Assembly (NCBI GenBank): GCA_008931825.1
Contig: QXVZ01025068.1
Location: forward strand, 11,194-31,508
Length of the DNA stretch: 20,315 bases
Direction of reading: 5' to 3'
Origin: Phallusia fumigata
Lineage: Eukaryota; Chordata; Ascidiacea; Phlebobranchia; Ascidiidae
The notes under the pieces are model-generated. The model was not told the DNA's origin and did not search any database. It saw nothing but the letters and a program-made list of their open reading frames with translations. Position 1 is the first letter of the stretch. Each line of letters opens with the position of its first letter. Positions 12,187 to 20,315 of this stretch are shown here, in pieces. The position numbers and the translations under genes are program-made.

Positions 12187-15059
12187 TCATCGGTAAAAGA
12201 TCATGATGGTTGAATCGATGTCCCTCTTGGAGTGGGCAAACCCAACCGGGAAAGTTTCGTTTATCTCTGACCCCCTGGAACCGTTCCAATCTGGACATAA
12301 TTATGTTTCGTTAAAAAGTACCATACAAGCATAAAGGGGGATTCACAATCTGATTTCACTTGTTACACAAATGATTTTGCTTGTTTAAATCAGGTTTACT
12401 AAAAATCTTTTAAGAATTTAATCATAGCACTTTTGACACAAGATGGTTCTTCCAAACTTTAAACTTACCCAGAAAATCATTGATTTCTTCCAAGTGACTT
12501 TTCTGGTTCTTGACTCCGCCCACGCAAACAAATCGGCTGAAAGAATTTTCAACTCTGCAGAAAAAAGGATTTAAAAATAAACAAAGGGACATGTTGTAAC
12601 AAGCACTTGTACTTTTAGGAAGTTGGTTCGTTTGCAAACCAGCTATTAGCATGCAAAGTCGTACATGTAACAAGCACTTAGGTTGACTGCATGAAGCTTG
12701 TTAAGAAACTCGCTTTAAGCGTGCAAAGTCGTGCATGTAACAAGCGTTATGGTTGACAGCACGAAGCTGGTTAGAAAACCCGCTTTAAACGTACAAAGTC
12801 GTGCTTGCAACAAGCACTATGGGTAATTGTATAAAGCTCGTTAGGAAACCCACTTAAATTGTGCAACGTCATGCATGTAACAAGCGCTACAGTTGACAGC
12901 ATAAAGTTGATTAGGAAACCCACTTAAAATTATTCAATGTAACCAGTTCAACAGCAAAATAAAACTTGAAACTTACTTGACAGCTGGGCACAGGGCGTAA
13001 ACGCTTCCAGTCTCACCAAAGCTTCGGAGTTGAAGAAAACCAACAGACATCGGTCCAACACTAGGTGGCAGCATTGCTTTGACCACTGAAGTATCACCAA
13101 TTGTGAAGTCAACCGGAACCACGAGAGCATGCTTGGAAACATCGCAATCGGGACCTAATATATAATCAACTGGATTCAAAATGTTTCTGCCTAAAAATAA
13201 ACGAACTCTCACAGAAAACTTTTGTTTCCGAAACGATCTCAAGGATTTTTGCCATCGCACTTGTCATTTCCTTATCGGATAATTCACTTCCATTTTTCCT
13301 GCAGAAAAACAAGAGTATTTTATGTACTTTCAGTAAAAACTACATACTTTGCAAGACGCACAGGTTTTTAAACTGACTGATTTTAAACTGATCTGATTTA
13401 ACAATTTTATTGGTTAACATTTCAAACATCTGCCAAAAATTTCAAACTATGGTAGCATAACTTCAGCTTGTGAGGAAACTATTCCATTGTTTTGGATAAT
13501 TTTCACAAAAAAAATACCCCCCTGCATTACACAGAGCTTGTTGGGAAATCTATTCCATCATGCGGAAGAGTCTGAAAGAACATACTTGGATAAAAGTGTG
13601 TAGCCCATTAGTAGATTTCTGGGGGATTCATCTTTTGTATTTAGGATGTATGGATAACTTGTCCCTTTGATATAATCCATATACAGCTGTGTGTCAGCAG
13701 ATCCCCAGTGCTACAGAAAATAATGTTGAACAAGCAACAAGAAAAAAGACCAACGAGCCAATTAACAGACAAGCTACCATGATGACAGGCAGACATACTG
13801 AGCAGCAGTTACCTTGAGAGAAGATATGATGAAGAATACATCACATATACTGGGAGTTTCCATTTCATAACTGCATGCAGCGTCATAAGTTAGATCGAAG
13901 TCATTAAAACTCACACTTTCATTGTAATATTTTATTTGAGCTCCAGAATGGCTTGAATCAACCTGAAAATGGAAGCAATTTGCCAAAACAGTACATCAAA
14001 AAGTTTGAGATCATAGGTGTTGATTTTCTGCCATTATAAAAAGTCTATGCTGCCACCCTAGAAATTTTCTGGATTTGTTATTTTATTCTTGCTTTCAAAA
14101 CAAATGATAGAACACCGACATGAGGATTTACCGAAGACTTGTTTAATACATATGAGGCGAGCAACGCAAATTTCTTTTTGTTTGTTTAAGAACACAGGAA
14201 AAAGTCCCATTTTGTGCACCTCTTGTGCTGTATGCGCGGATAATAATAGCGATAACAGATAGTATAATGACATTATGAACCAACAGGCTTATTCTGATCA
14301 CATGTCAGTATGCTTGGAGCTGGTCGTTTGCCATCCCACACGAAAAAAATGGGAAAACTTGACGCCAAGGTCTGAGGCATCATAGATAACCTGTATGTTA
14401 AAGGTGGCTGGAGTTTCATCGAAATTCCCGACAGCCAACAAACCGAAAAACGGATGAGAGGTAGAAGTAGACCAAATAGAATTGCCAACTGGACATCTGA
14501 TCATAAAAATTGGGATGAAACAAAAATCTATTCAAGCGTATTTGTTTAAACTGGTCAATAATGCAAAGGTCCTCACTTGTAATCTCTTTGATGTGAAATT
14601 CCTACACTGTTGCAAAATGGAAGACGAATCTGCAAAAATTTTTAGGAATGATTTCAAAGTTGTTTTGAACACTGTTTTTCAAGAACAAAATATTTAAAGC
14701 GTAATATGAAAATATACAGGCATCATAAGATCAAAAAGTTTAAAAAACAATAAACTGACTAACTGAGAAATATAACACCCCTTAATTGGTATCCTAATGC
14801 ATCTTCAACAGGCGATAAATCTTAAAACATACAGAAAAATCGATGAAATACCCACCATCAATGGGTCGCCAAACATACCGCTTCCATTATCAGTGATTTT
14901 GTTTGTTATTTTATAACTATAAAAATAAAAGTCCGATATCTCAGATCTGATGTTGAGAGAGATTTCATTAAGCCCTTCCAAAACCGGGTTTATGTTTGGA
15001 ACTGCTTCTGAAACTAAAGTTAGCCAAGTTACCAAGATGGCTGTAGTGCTAAATGCCAT
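12187..15059 (-). CDS. gene B: secreted protein with one copy of the A/B module plus C-terminal domain
   Basis: Nine coding exons: 15059-14856, 14629-14577, 14496-14391, 13962-13813, 13710-13586, 13298-13213, 13190-12977, 12554-12469 and 12290-12187 (TGA). All phases fit. It starts MAFSTTAILVTWLTLVSEA, a good signal peptide. Then come a SDFYFYSY...ITDNGSGMFGD segment, TSHPFFGLLAVGN, AACSYE with SICDVFFI, HWGSADTQLYMDYIKG, and a helical SELSDKEMTSAMAKILEIV. The C-terminal part, NPVDYILGPDCDVSKH to DSTIMIFYR, is absent from copy A. Conserved Cys and Asn-X-Ser/Thr sites fit an extracellular protein. I recall similar unnamed secreted animal proteins (GSGM-, SHPF- and CDVF-type motifs) but cannot verify this. 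Function unknown. The intron at 13191-13212 is only 22 nt. Confidence 0.8.
12590..12950. repeat. 70-bp tandem repeat, about five copies
   Basis: The word GCAAAGTC or a variant starts at 12653, 12723, 12793 and 12863, with a 70-bp period. Each unit also has a GTAACAAGC block and a GCTTGTTAGGAAACCC-type block. The array fills the intron between gene B exons 7 and 8. Two diverged units about 70 bp apart (near 13466 and 13535, GCTTGTTGGGAAATC type) occur in another intron of the same gene. Confidence 0.8.
13191..13212 (-). other. apparent 22-nt intron in gene B
   Basis: On the minus strand the exon ends AAAGTTTTCT, followed by GTGAGAGTTCG...TTTTTAG and then GCAGAAACATT. Removing the 22 nt joins frame 1 (ELSDKEMTSAMAKILEIV...) to the long frame of the next exon (NILNPVDYILG). 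Without removal the frame stops soon after. Copy A has a donor (T, then GTAAGA) at the same place and phase. Confidence 0.5.
13440..13565. repeat. two diverged units of the 70-bp repeat
   Basis: CAGCTTGTGAGGAAACTATT and GAGCTTGTTGGGAAATCTAT are spaced about 70 bp apart and share the core of the 12590-12950 array. They lie in the intron between gene B exons 5 and 6. Confidence 0.45.
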
Positions 15060-15084
15060 GAAATAATTTGTAACCTAACCCTAA

Positions 15085-15150
15085 CCAAATTGCAATCGTT
15101 AGGTTGGTGGTTCTAATCCCAACTCAGCCTCTTACATTTGCATTGGAAAG
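15085..15150 (+). repeat. half tRNA-like unit between copies A and B
   Basis: TTAGGTTGGTGGTTCTAATC, followed by CCAACTCAGCCTC, is the B-box half of the 72-bp unit found at 861-1180 and 4219-4285. It sits in the 290 bp between the last exon of copy A and the start codon of gene B. Confidence 0.6.
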
Positions 15151-15347
15151 GTCTCTTGAGTTTTTTAGTTTTTATTTAGATGTACAAAATATCTGGGTTG
15201 GCCCAATTTAGAGTAAAAAAGATTACATTTTAATAAATGCAAATTTAACAATCACAGCAGAAATTACATAGAGCAGACTTATTAAGCGACTTATTTGACA
15301 GAGACAAATATTAACAAAACTATCACAGTAAATCTCACAAATCTTAC

Positions 15348-17274
15348 ACATGTCTTGGCTGGTGTTGATAATTGAAAGAAGGATTACTTCCATCGCTTGT
15401 TTTATCTCATTCTCACTAATTTGTTTTCTGGATAAACTGAAACAGATAATAAAAATGCAACTGCCAGTGAACTTGTATTTTGTGAATACTTTGCAATGTA
15501 AACATTTCAACAATTGCTGTTATCATTCTATTCACGCTATACAAGGTCACCGGCAAAATAAATACAACTTTAAGTCCAGATATTGTCAAGCAGATAAAAG
15601 CCAATAGCTTTCGAAAGCAAGAAACCTCACAGCCAAATAGCTGAGTATATTCAAAAAACGAACTTGAATCTTAAAACTTATTGAAAAGTGAATTTGCTTT
15701 AATTTTGTTGTTGAATTGTTGACTGTGCATAGCTCACCTGGAAAAGAGCGAGTATCCAAACAACTGGTTCGCTGTCCTGACATCAGTTCTTAGATGTTCA
15801 AAAAAAATTTCACCCTGTGGTGGGTGTAGAAGGAAAGACGGAAAATCCTCTGTTGAATGCCAGTCCTAAAACTTACAGCATTAAAAACTGATTTTTTTTA
15901 AAACTTTTTGACTTACCACTGGGTTTATGACCGCAAACAAAATGTCGCAAATGCTCTGAGCTGTTCTGCCAAACATACAAGCAGCAGCATATTGCATTTT
16001 ATAATTGCCATTTGCAATATTCCCATTATAACTTCCATGTTCTTCCATATATGTCCGATAGGATTGCACCTGCACAAAAACAGTAACAACTATTTACCGA
16101 GAGTTGTTTTGGGTTAATTTCGTTTAGCGAAAGAAATGGTAAAGTGCAGTTGGCACTAAAACAATTACTAGAGACAACTGCACAATGTTTAGACATTATA
16201 CAGCTCAAAAAGGGCACACTTCATGGATTGAGGTAGAATGCGCTACAGCTACACTGGCATTATAAAGTTTCATGAGGCAGTGGACTAGAGATGGCAGATG
16301 GTACAACATTAGCGCCGATACGTGATGCTGCAGGCGGTATTGATACTTGTCCCATACTTTGGCTGTATGGGACCAAATAAAGATACTTTTGAACATTCAA
16401 ACTCCTCTAAGTTCAAATTTGCCTCTCAGGAGATGCAACACATTACACAATCATCAGTTGTGATAGTTCTGGATAAAGTTGGTGGAATCAGTCTTTGACT
16501 GAGACCAACCATATTAGGTAAAGAGGTAAAAGTTGTAACCATTCTGTGAGTGTATCTAATTTCTTAAATACAGAACTTTAAAATATGTCAATAATCAATG
16601 GAAATCATTAAAAGCACGATAATAAATATTGTTGCTAACGTGTATAGAAAACTGAAAGATTCTCATTTCAGGTGTTTCCCCCACTGCCAGTAGTCCAAAA
16701 TATGGATGAGACATTTTGCTGGACCATGTAGAATTCGACTCTGCACAACTGATGATATAGAAATTAGTAGAAAGCACAATTTTGAAAGCATAAACCAGTG
16801 ACACACTTACCTGTAATTCACTCCATACTGAACCGGTGACTCAAAATAACACTCTGATACCTCAACCTGAATCTGAAAAATATTTGTCGAAGAAAGATTT
16901 GAAATTTCCAAATCATAAACAAACTAAACAGTCATTTAAATGGACAGTTTTGCACAAAAAACGTTTTAAGCCTTTTTATTGAAATCATCAAAATGTGGCA
17001 GTACTTACATTATCCTCATGTGTTTCTTAAAGCAAGAAAATTAAAATAGTTTCTCCAAGCAAAAAATACTTATTCAAATAGAAAAATATCATTAAAAATT
17101 TTTGTTGTCAACATACATTAGCCCCATTAGGATTATACATCCCACTTTCCTCGTCTGTGATGTAATAATTCTTATTGTCGTAAGAGTAAGGATAAAAATC
17201 AGGTATTTCCCCAGTGATTTCTTTTGACCTTGTCACCAAGTTGTCCAAGGTCGCATGAACATCGGGATAAATAT
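15348..17274 (-). CDS. copy A: tandem paralogue of the gene B module, ends not resolved
   Basis: Six coding exons: 17274-17117, 16872-16811, 16748-16640, 16069-15917, 15865-15738 and 15427-15348. Each has the phase of its gene B counterpart. Matching motifs are IPDFYPYSY...ITDEESGMY (B: SDFYFYSY...ITDNGSGMF), SHPYFGLLAVGE, AACMFG with SICDILFA, DWHSTEDF, ANQLFGYSLFS (B: RNLLMGYTLLS) and SENEIKQAMEVILLSI. Four Cys are shared with B. The first exon starts in phase 1 without a signal peptide, so a 5' exon is missing from this model; the last gene C exon (18431) would fit in phase. No counterpart of B's C-terminal exons exists before gene B begins. The last donor could splice into gene B exon 1 at 15001 and stay in frame. 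It may be an incomplete tandem duplicate or half of a two-module gene. Confidence 0.75.
16225..16272 (+). repeat. dispersed repeat, copy 2 of 2
   Basis: TGAGGTAGAATGCGCTACAG, followed by CTACACTGGCATTATAAAG, closely matches 2492-2545. It is intronic in copy A. The nature of the element is unknown. Confidence 0.5.
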
Positions 17275-17700
17275 CTACACAGAAATTACAACTTGTTGGT
17301 TGACAACAATAACTTACGGAGATTTTCAATTTGTATTAGAATGTGCAACAGGCGAAACAAAAAACAGAAACAATAGTGATAAATATAAGTGATTTTGCAA
17401 ATTTCAAATACTATACTTGCTCTATTTGTCAGCGTATTGATGATTAGGTTATTCGCGTTTTAACATTTTTTTGGATACAGCTATGCTATCACGCTTTTTC
17501 CATACCTATAGACCAAAACAAGCTGATAAACAAAAATATAGCAAATTGAAAAAATCGGCTGTGCAGCTGCCTAAAAGACCAACTTACAAAGGGACATTGG
17601 CACTTTAGTGATGCAACAACCGTGATAGCTGGTTCTTATCAGAAATGGCTAATGTAGCTTTCTCTCCTTAAAACCCTGCATTCGATTTCAGCTGTATGTA

Positions 17701-18011
17701 CCGCATTTACTTGATTGTAAGCCGCATGTTGTGTGGTTAAAAAATTAAAGTACGCCACCCTCGATTGTAAGCCACATTCTATTGTTACATAGCAAACCTA
17801 TTTGCGAACAATTATTAGTCAGGCAAATAACTGTACGTTGACGTGCAATGTACACATGCAGAAGGTTTTTGGACTCAAATTGTATCAAAATGCATAGCAG
17901 TTGAAAAAAATCAGCATGACATTAAAAAAGTAAGCCGCCCTTGTTTGTAAGCCGCACAAACGGTAGGGTAAAAAACTTTATAAGCCGCGTCTTACAATCG
18001 AGTAAATACGG
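17701..18011. mobile_element. small non-autonomous DNA transposon (MITE)
   Basis: The left end CCGCATTTACTTGATTGTAA and the right end TTACAATCGAGTAAATACGG are near-perfect inverted repeats of about 20 bp. TA lies on both outer sides (17699-17700 and 18012-18013), which would fit a TA target duplication. The interior repeats GTAAGCCGC several times in direct and inverted form. There is no coding capacity. Similar GTAAGCCGC/AATACGGTA-type repeats are common in animal genomes (recollection, not checked). Confidence 0.8.
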
Positions 18012-18034
18012 TAGTTTGGAATAAATGCATTATG

Positions 18035-18148
18035 TTGCTTTGTAGCGGGGCACTTTAAATTGGCCCCAAGTAAAAGAAATCACTAGTTGTCAAATGCTTC
18101 ACGGGCCGCACAAAAAGACCAGGGCCGCATGTTTAACACCTATGGGTT
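18035..18148. mobile_element. probable second transposon fragment
   Basis: CGGGCCGCACAAAAAGACC and GGGCCGCATGTTTAACACCT resemble the ends of widespread animal hAT-type non-autonomous repeats as I remember them. No partner inverted repeat is clear, so this may be a remnant or a nested insertion beside the MITE. Confidence 0.4.
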
Positions 18149-18430
18149 ACACTTTCAACTTTTTATGTTTCTGTGAGCAAGAAATATAAGCATCAATGGC
18201 CAGCAACTTAAATAAGACCAATTTTTTTGTGGGATGGCTATAGAGCCTCAATATTTTCACTCTCAGAGACTTTGTTTTGGAAGCCTGAATTTGTCAAAAT
18301 CATTGCTTAATACACAAAGATTGCCATTAAAACTGCAATCTGCATGATTGGATCCTCTGTAATGCCCCAACTCAGTTAAGTGGTGCTACACCCAGCGATG
18401 ATAAAACTAAAACAAACATAGTAAACTTAC

Positions 18431-19462
18431 AATTCGAAGGTTGTAGTGGATATTTGTCAGCAAACAGGCTTTTCAGATTCCCACCGTTTGCTTCCAAAAA
18501 CTTGTTGCTTGTTTTATATTCCAAAAAACTTGTCCCCCTGCTNCCTGCTGACGAAATTGTTCTTGTGTGTAAGGGTTTCTCATTGCAAGGTTACTGTTGT
18601 AGGCTTGGTCTGAAACAAGATAACGATAGCAAATTATCGCACAAACAGAATTACAAACTTTCACCTGAATCATAAAAACCTTGTCTGTGTGGATTTTCAG
18701 AGTTCTTTTCTTTAAGTTTCTGCATCGCATAAGCGGAACGACCTAGAAACAAAATAACAAAACGGAAATCAAAAGCTGCGCAACAACAAATGAAACAACA
18801 ATAACAAAAAGCAACAATAACAACAACTATACAAACAAATGCCTCTAACGCACCAAACACAGCAACAACTTTAACAATAACAAAAAACAATCGCATAAAG
18901 TATAGAAACAAAAAGTAACAATTGTAGCGACAACGACAGTAGCAGGATTGTATTGCGACAATACTAACATAAACTTTATAGAAACCACAACAAAATATCA
19001 AACTCACTATATTCATCGTGATAGTTTCTTTCAGGATTGTATTGATTCCCGGCACCAGTTCTGTATTGTCGGTCTGTTGCTGTTGACAGAAAAGCTGATA
19101 AACAGATCTGTGGTGTTGCGAGCCAAAACAGCTGTAGATTTTATTTTTTGTTTTATACTTAACTTGACCTGAGTAACATTCAGCAAAAACACTCAGACTT
19201 TCATTAAGTCACTGCAGGCAAAACCCTAAACCAGCTAATACTTGAGATAAAGAAACAAATTGAACGTTTTCAACAAAGGTTTATAATTTGGACGCATTAT
19301 ATTTTGAGGTAAAAAGTCGAACAATTATTACGCAATATTTATGAAACGAAGGCATAACTGACCTCCAACATTTCTCTGGGGTTCAACAAGTTTTCCGCCT
19401 GAATTTCCGGATTTCATCAGATAAAAATTGTTGCCGTATTGCTCGTGCCCGGATTGGTGCAT
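18431..19462 (-). CDS. gene C: Gln/Asn/Tyr-rich protein, four exons, 3' end open
   Basis: Exons 19462-19363, 19079-19008, 18742-18665 and 18609-18431 join with GT/AG borders and matching phases. The start MHQSGHEQYGNNFYLMKSG has an in-frame TGA three codons upstream. The product continues through TDRQYRTGAGNQYNPERNY and SAYAMQKLKEKNSENPHRQ to ANGGNLKSLFADKYPLQPSN. It is hydrophilic, with no signal peptide, membrane span or known domain that I recognise. In the last exon the frame before the N (18543) differs from the only open frame after it. The exon reads through if the N stands for two bases. The last donor is phase 1 and fits copy A's first exon, so C may be the N-terminal part of that gene or a separate gene with an unseen last exon. 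Confidence 0.6.
18770..18930. repeat. AAC/ACAATA-rich low-complexity stretch
   Basis: The plus strand is dominated by repeated AACAA, AACAATAAC and CAACAACAA words. It lies in the intron between gene C exons 2 and 3. The long minus-strand ORF across it (Val/Ile/Cys/Phe-rich) is an artefact of this composition. Confidence 0.75.
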
Positions 19463-19561
19463 CTTCCGTCATGGGATAACTCACGGCAAAGGAAAATTTT
19501 ATACACCAGGTGGCGCTCGAGCAAAGCTCAAAATATATTCCAGTATCAAAAAATATGACCA

Positions 19562-19625
19562 AGGTTAAGATTCGAACCACAGACCTCAGATTGTCTGCGC
19601 CAAAGCCAGTGAGTAAATCAGTTCA
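19562..19625 (-). repeat. second kind of tRNA-like remnant
   Basis: The minus strand shows TTTGGCGCAGACAATCTGAG, then GTCTGTGGTTCGAATCTTAA: an A-box-like TGGCGCAG and a strong B-box GGTTCGAATC. The spacing is shorter than in a tRNA and the stems do not close, so I call it a SINE or tRNA remnant. It lies about 100 bp upstream of the gene C start. Confidence 0.45.
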
Positions 19626-19629
19626 AGGG

Positions 19630-20240
19630 GAATTTTCTCACGACACCTGCAACTACATACCGGAGTAAAAACGTAATTGGTCGATAAATTTACCAACTGC
19701 TGTGAAGAGTTGTTAACAAGGGTGTGATGAGCCGAGCAGAGGAGATGAGGAGAGGACCGAGAAGCAACTCAATGCAAAGTTACGAGAGCAGTATTTGTGC
19801 GCCTTGTAGTGGACATGGGCCATTTAGCTACAGTAAAAAAAACAATAGGATTGGCAGTTCTTGCTCATTAACCCCTTCGTTTGCAAACGCCAATCAGCCC
19901 CCTTTAACAAACCGACCCTGTTTAAAAATCCTGCACCCCAAAATACAGCTGCAGCCGAAAATGAGCTTTACACAAAAACTTAAAAGCTTGAGCATAACCT
20001 GTTGTCACATACACAAACACGATTTTTTTCACTAAATGCTTTTGCTGAATTTGTCTGTTACAAGCACTAACAGTATTTCATCCAAATTGTAACCAGTTAA
20101 GCTTTAAATAAAGTTTAAAAAAACTACACTTAACATCTTTCCCCCTGCACTTGGTACTAGCTGCAACTTTCCAGTGCAACTTCACTCATGTGACGATCGT
20201 CTTTTGTTTGTCAAACCAAAGTGCATTCTAACTGTGTTTA
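19630..20240. other. region upstream of gene C, no firm gene
   Basis: A plus-strand ORF of 103 codons (19724-20035, starting MMSRAEEMRRG) is present. Its Ser/Pro/Lys-rich product shows no domain, and no splice context or family supports it. The rest is AT-rich spacer or intron. Confidence 0.4.
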
Positions 20241-20241
20241 C

Positions 20242-20315
20242 CTCGATACTGATAACGTTTCCAGCTCCTGTATTTATCCTTGTTAATGTGTTTTCGCATA
20301 ACCTCAATTGCAAAC
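20242..20315 (-). CDS. exon at right edge, partial
   Basis: The minus strand reads FAIEVMRKHINKDKYRSWKR and then YQYR, ending G before GTAAAC, a phase 1 donor. The next acceptors on this strand belong to gene C. Gene C exon 2 needs a phase 1 donor, so this could be an alternative first exon, with the Met at VMRKH as start. It could also be the end of a gene that lies outside the window. Short and not identified. Confidence 0.4.

Larger units (their letters stand above)
17330..18430. other. large intron or intergenic gap between C and A, filled with repeats
   Basis: No coding exon is firm. A GTAAGT donor lies on the minus strand near 17320, 43 nt before the first copy A exon, but the open sequence upstream of it has no ATG in the needed frame. 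Another donor near 17586 follows an ATG TCC CTT T that would join copy A in phase, without a signal peptide. Most of the middle is transposon-derived. Confidence 0.5.

Noticed and set aside
14058..14504. Minus-strand ORFs extending the SHPFFGLLAVG exon into VIYDASDLGVKF...
   Set aside because: This is read-through past a good CAG/GTTATC donor. The paralogous exon in copy A ends at the same point, so the extension is intron.
17017..17040. Possible 17-nt microexon with a GTAAGT donor between copy A exons 1 and 2
   Set aside because: 17 nt would break the phase between the flanking exons, and gene B has no counterpart.
18651..19055. Longest minus-strand ORF in the window (134 codons)
   Set aside because: Most of it crosses an AAC-rich low-complexity intron. 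Only the ends overlap gene C exons, and its frame over exon 2 is not the one that fits the splice phases.
19562..19625. Candidate tRNA gene on the minus strand
   Set aside because: A-box-like and B-box-like words are present, but the spacing is too short and acceptor and T stems do not pair.
19724..20035. Plus-strand ORF of 103 codons
   Set aside because: It has no recognisable domain, no splice context and a compositionally unremarkable sequence. Kept only as a note.

Overview
The window looks like animal nuclear DNA, most likely a tunicate of the Ciona type. It is AT-rich, the genes are split into many short exons with clean GT/AG borders, and tRNA-derived repeats and small DNA transposons lie in introns and spacers. 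The lineage is an inference from gene structure and repeats; I could not search a database. All convincing genes lie on the minus strand, so they read from high to low coordinates. I reconstructed them by hand from splice sites, codon phase and, for one pair, comparison of paralogous exons.

Layout from left to right. (1) 313-5586: an 11-exon gene for a 408-residue coiled-coil protein that I cannot name. Its introns hold a 72-bp tandem array of tRNA-like units (861-1180) and several SINE-like fragments. (2) 6111-6853: three small, basic, closely spaced minus-strand ORFs of unknown nature. (3) 7134-9438: a complete four-exon RhoA orthologue of 193 residues with all G-box motifs and a CaaX end (CDLL). 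(4) 9439-12186: mostly AT-rich gene-free DNA with one SINE-like copy at about 11312-11490. (5) 12187-15059 (gene B) and 15348-17274 (gene A): two tandem copies of one secreted-type domain of about 230 residues, with the same exon phases and conserved cysteines. Gene B is complete, with a signal peptide and a C-terminal extension. Copy A has only the repeated module; its start and end are not clear. (6) 17701-18011: a small inverted-repeat transposon, followed by a second repeat fragment. (7) 18431-19462 (gene C): a four-exon Gln/Asn/Tyr-rich coding region. A single N interrupts its frame, and its last exon could join in frame to copy A. (8) 20242-20315: another exon at the right edge.

The most interesting points are the tandem pair A/B of an unnamed metazoan-type secreted domain, an apparent 22-nt intron in gene B whose donor is conserved in position and phase in copy A, possible exon sharing or fusion between genes C, A and B, the tRNA-length tandem array, and the unexplained small-ORF trio downstream of rhoA.
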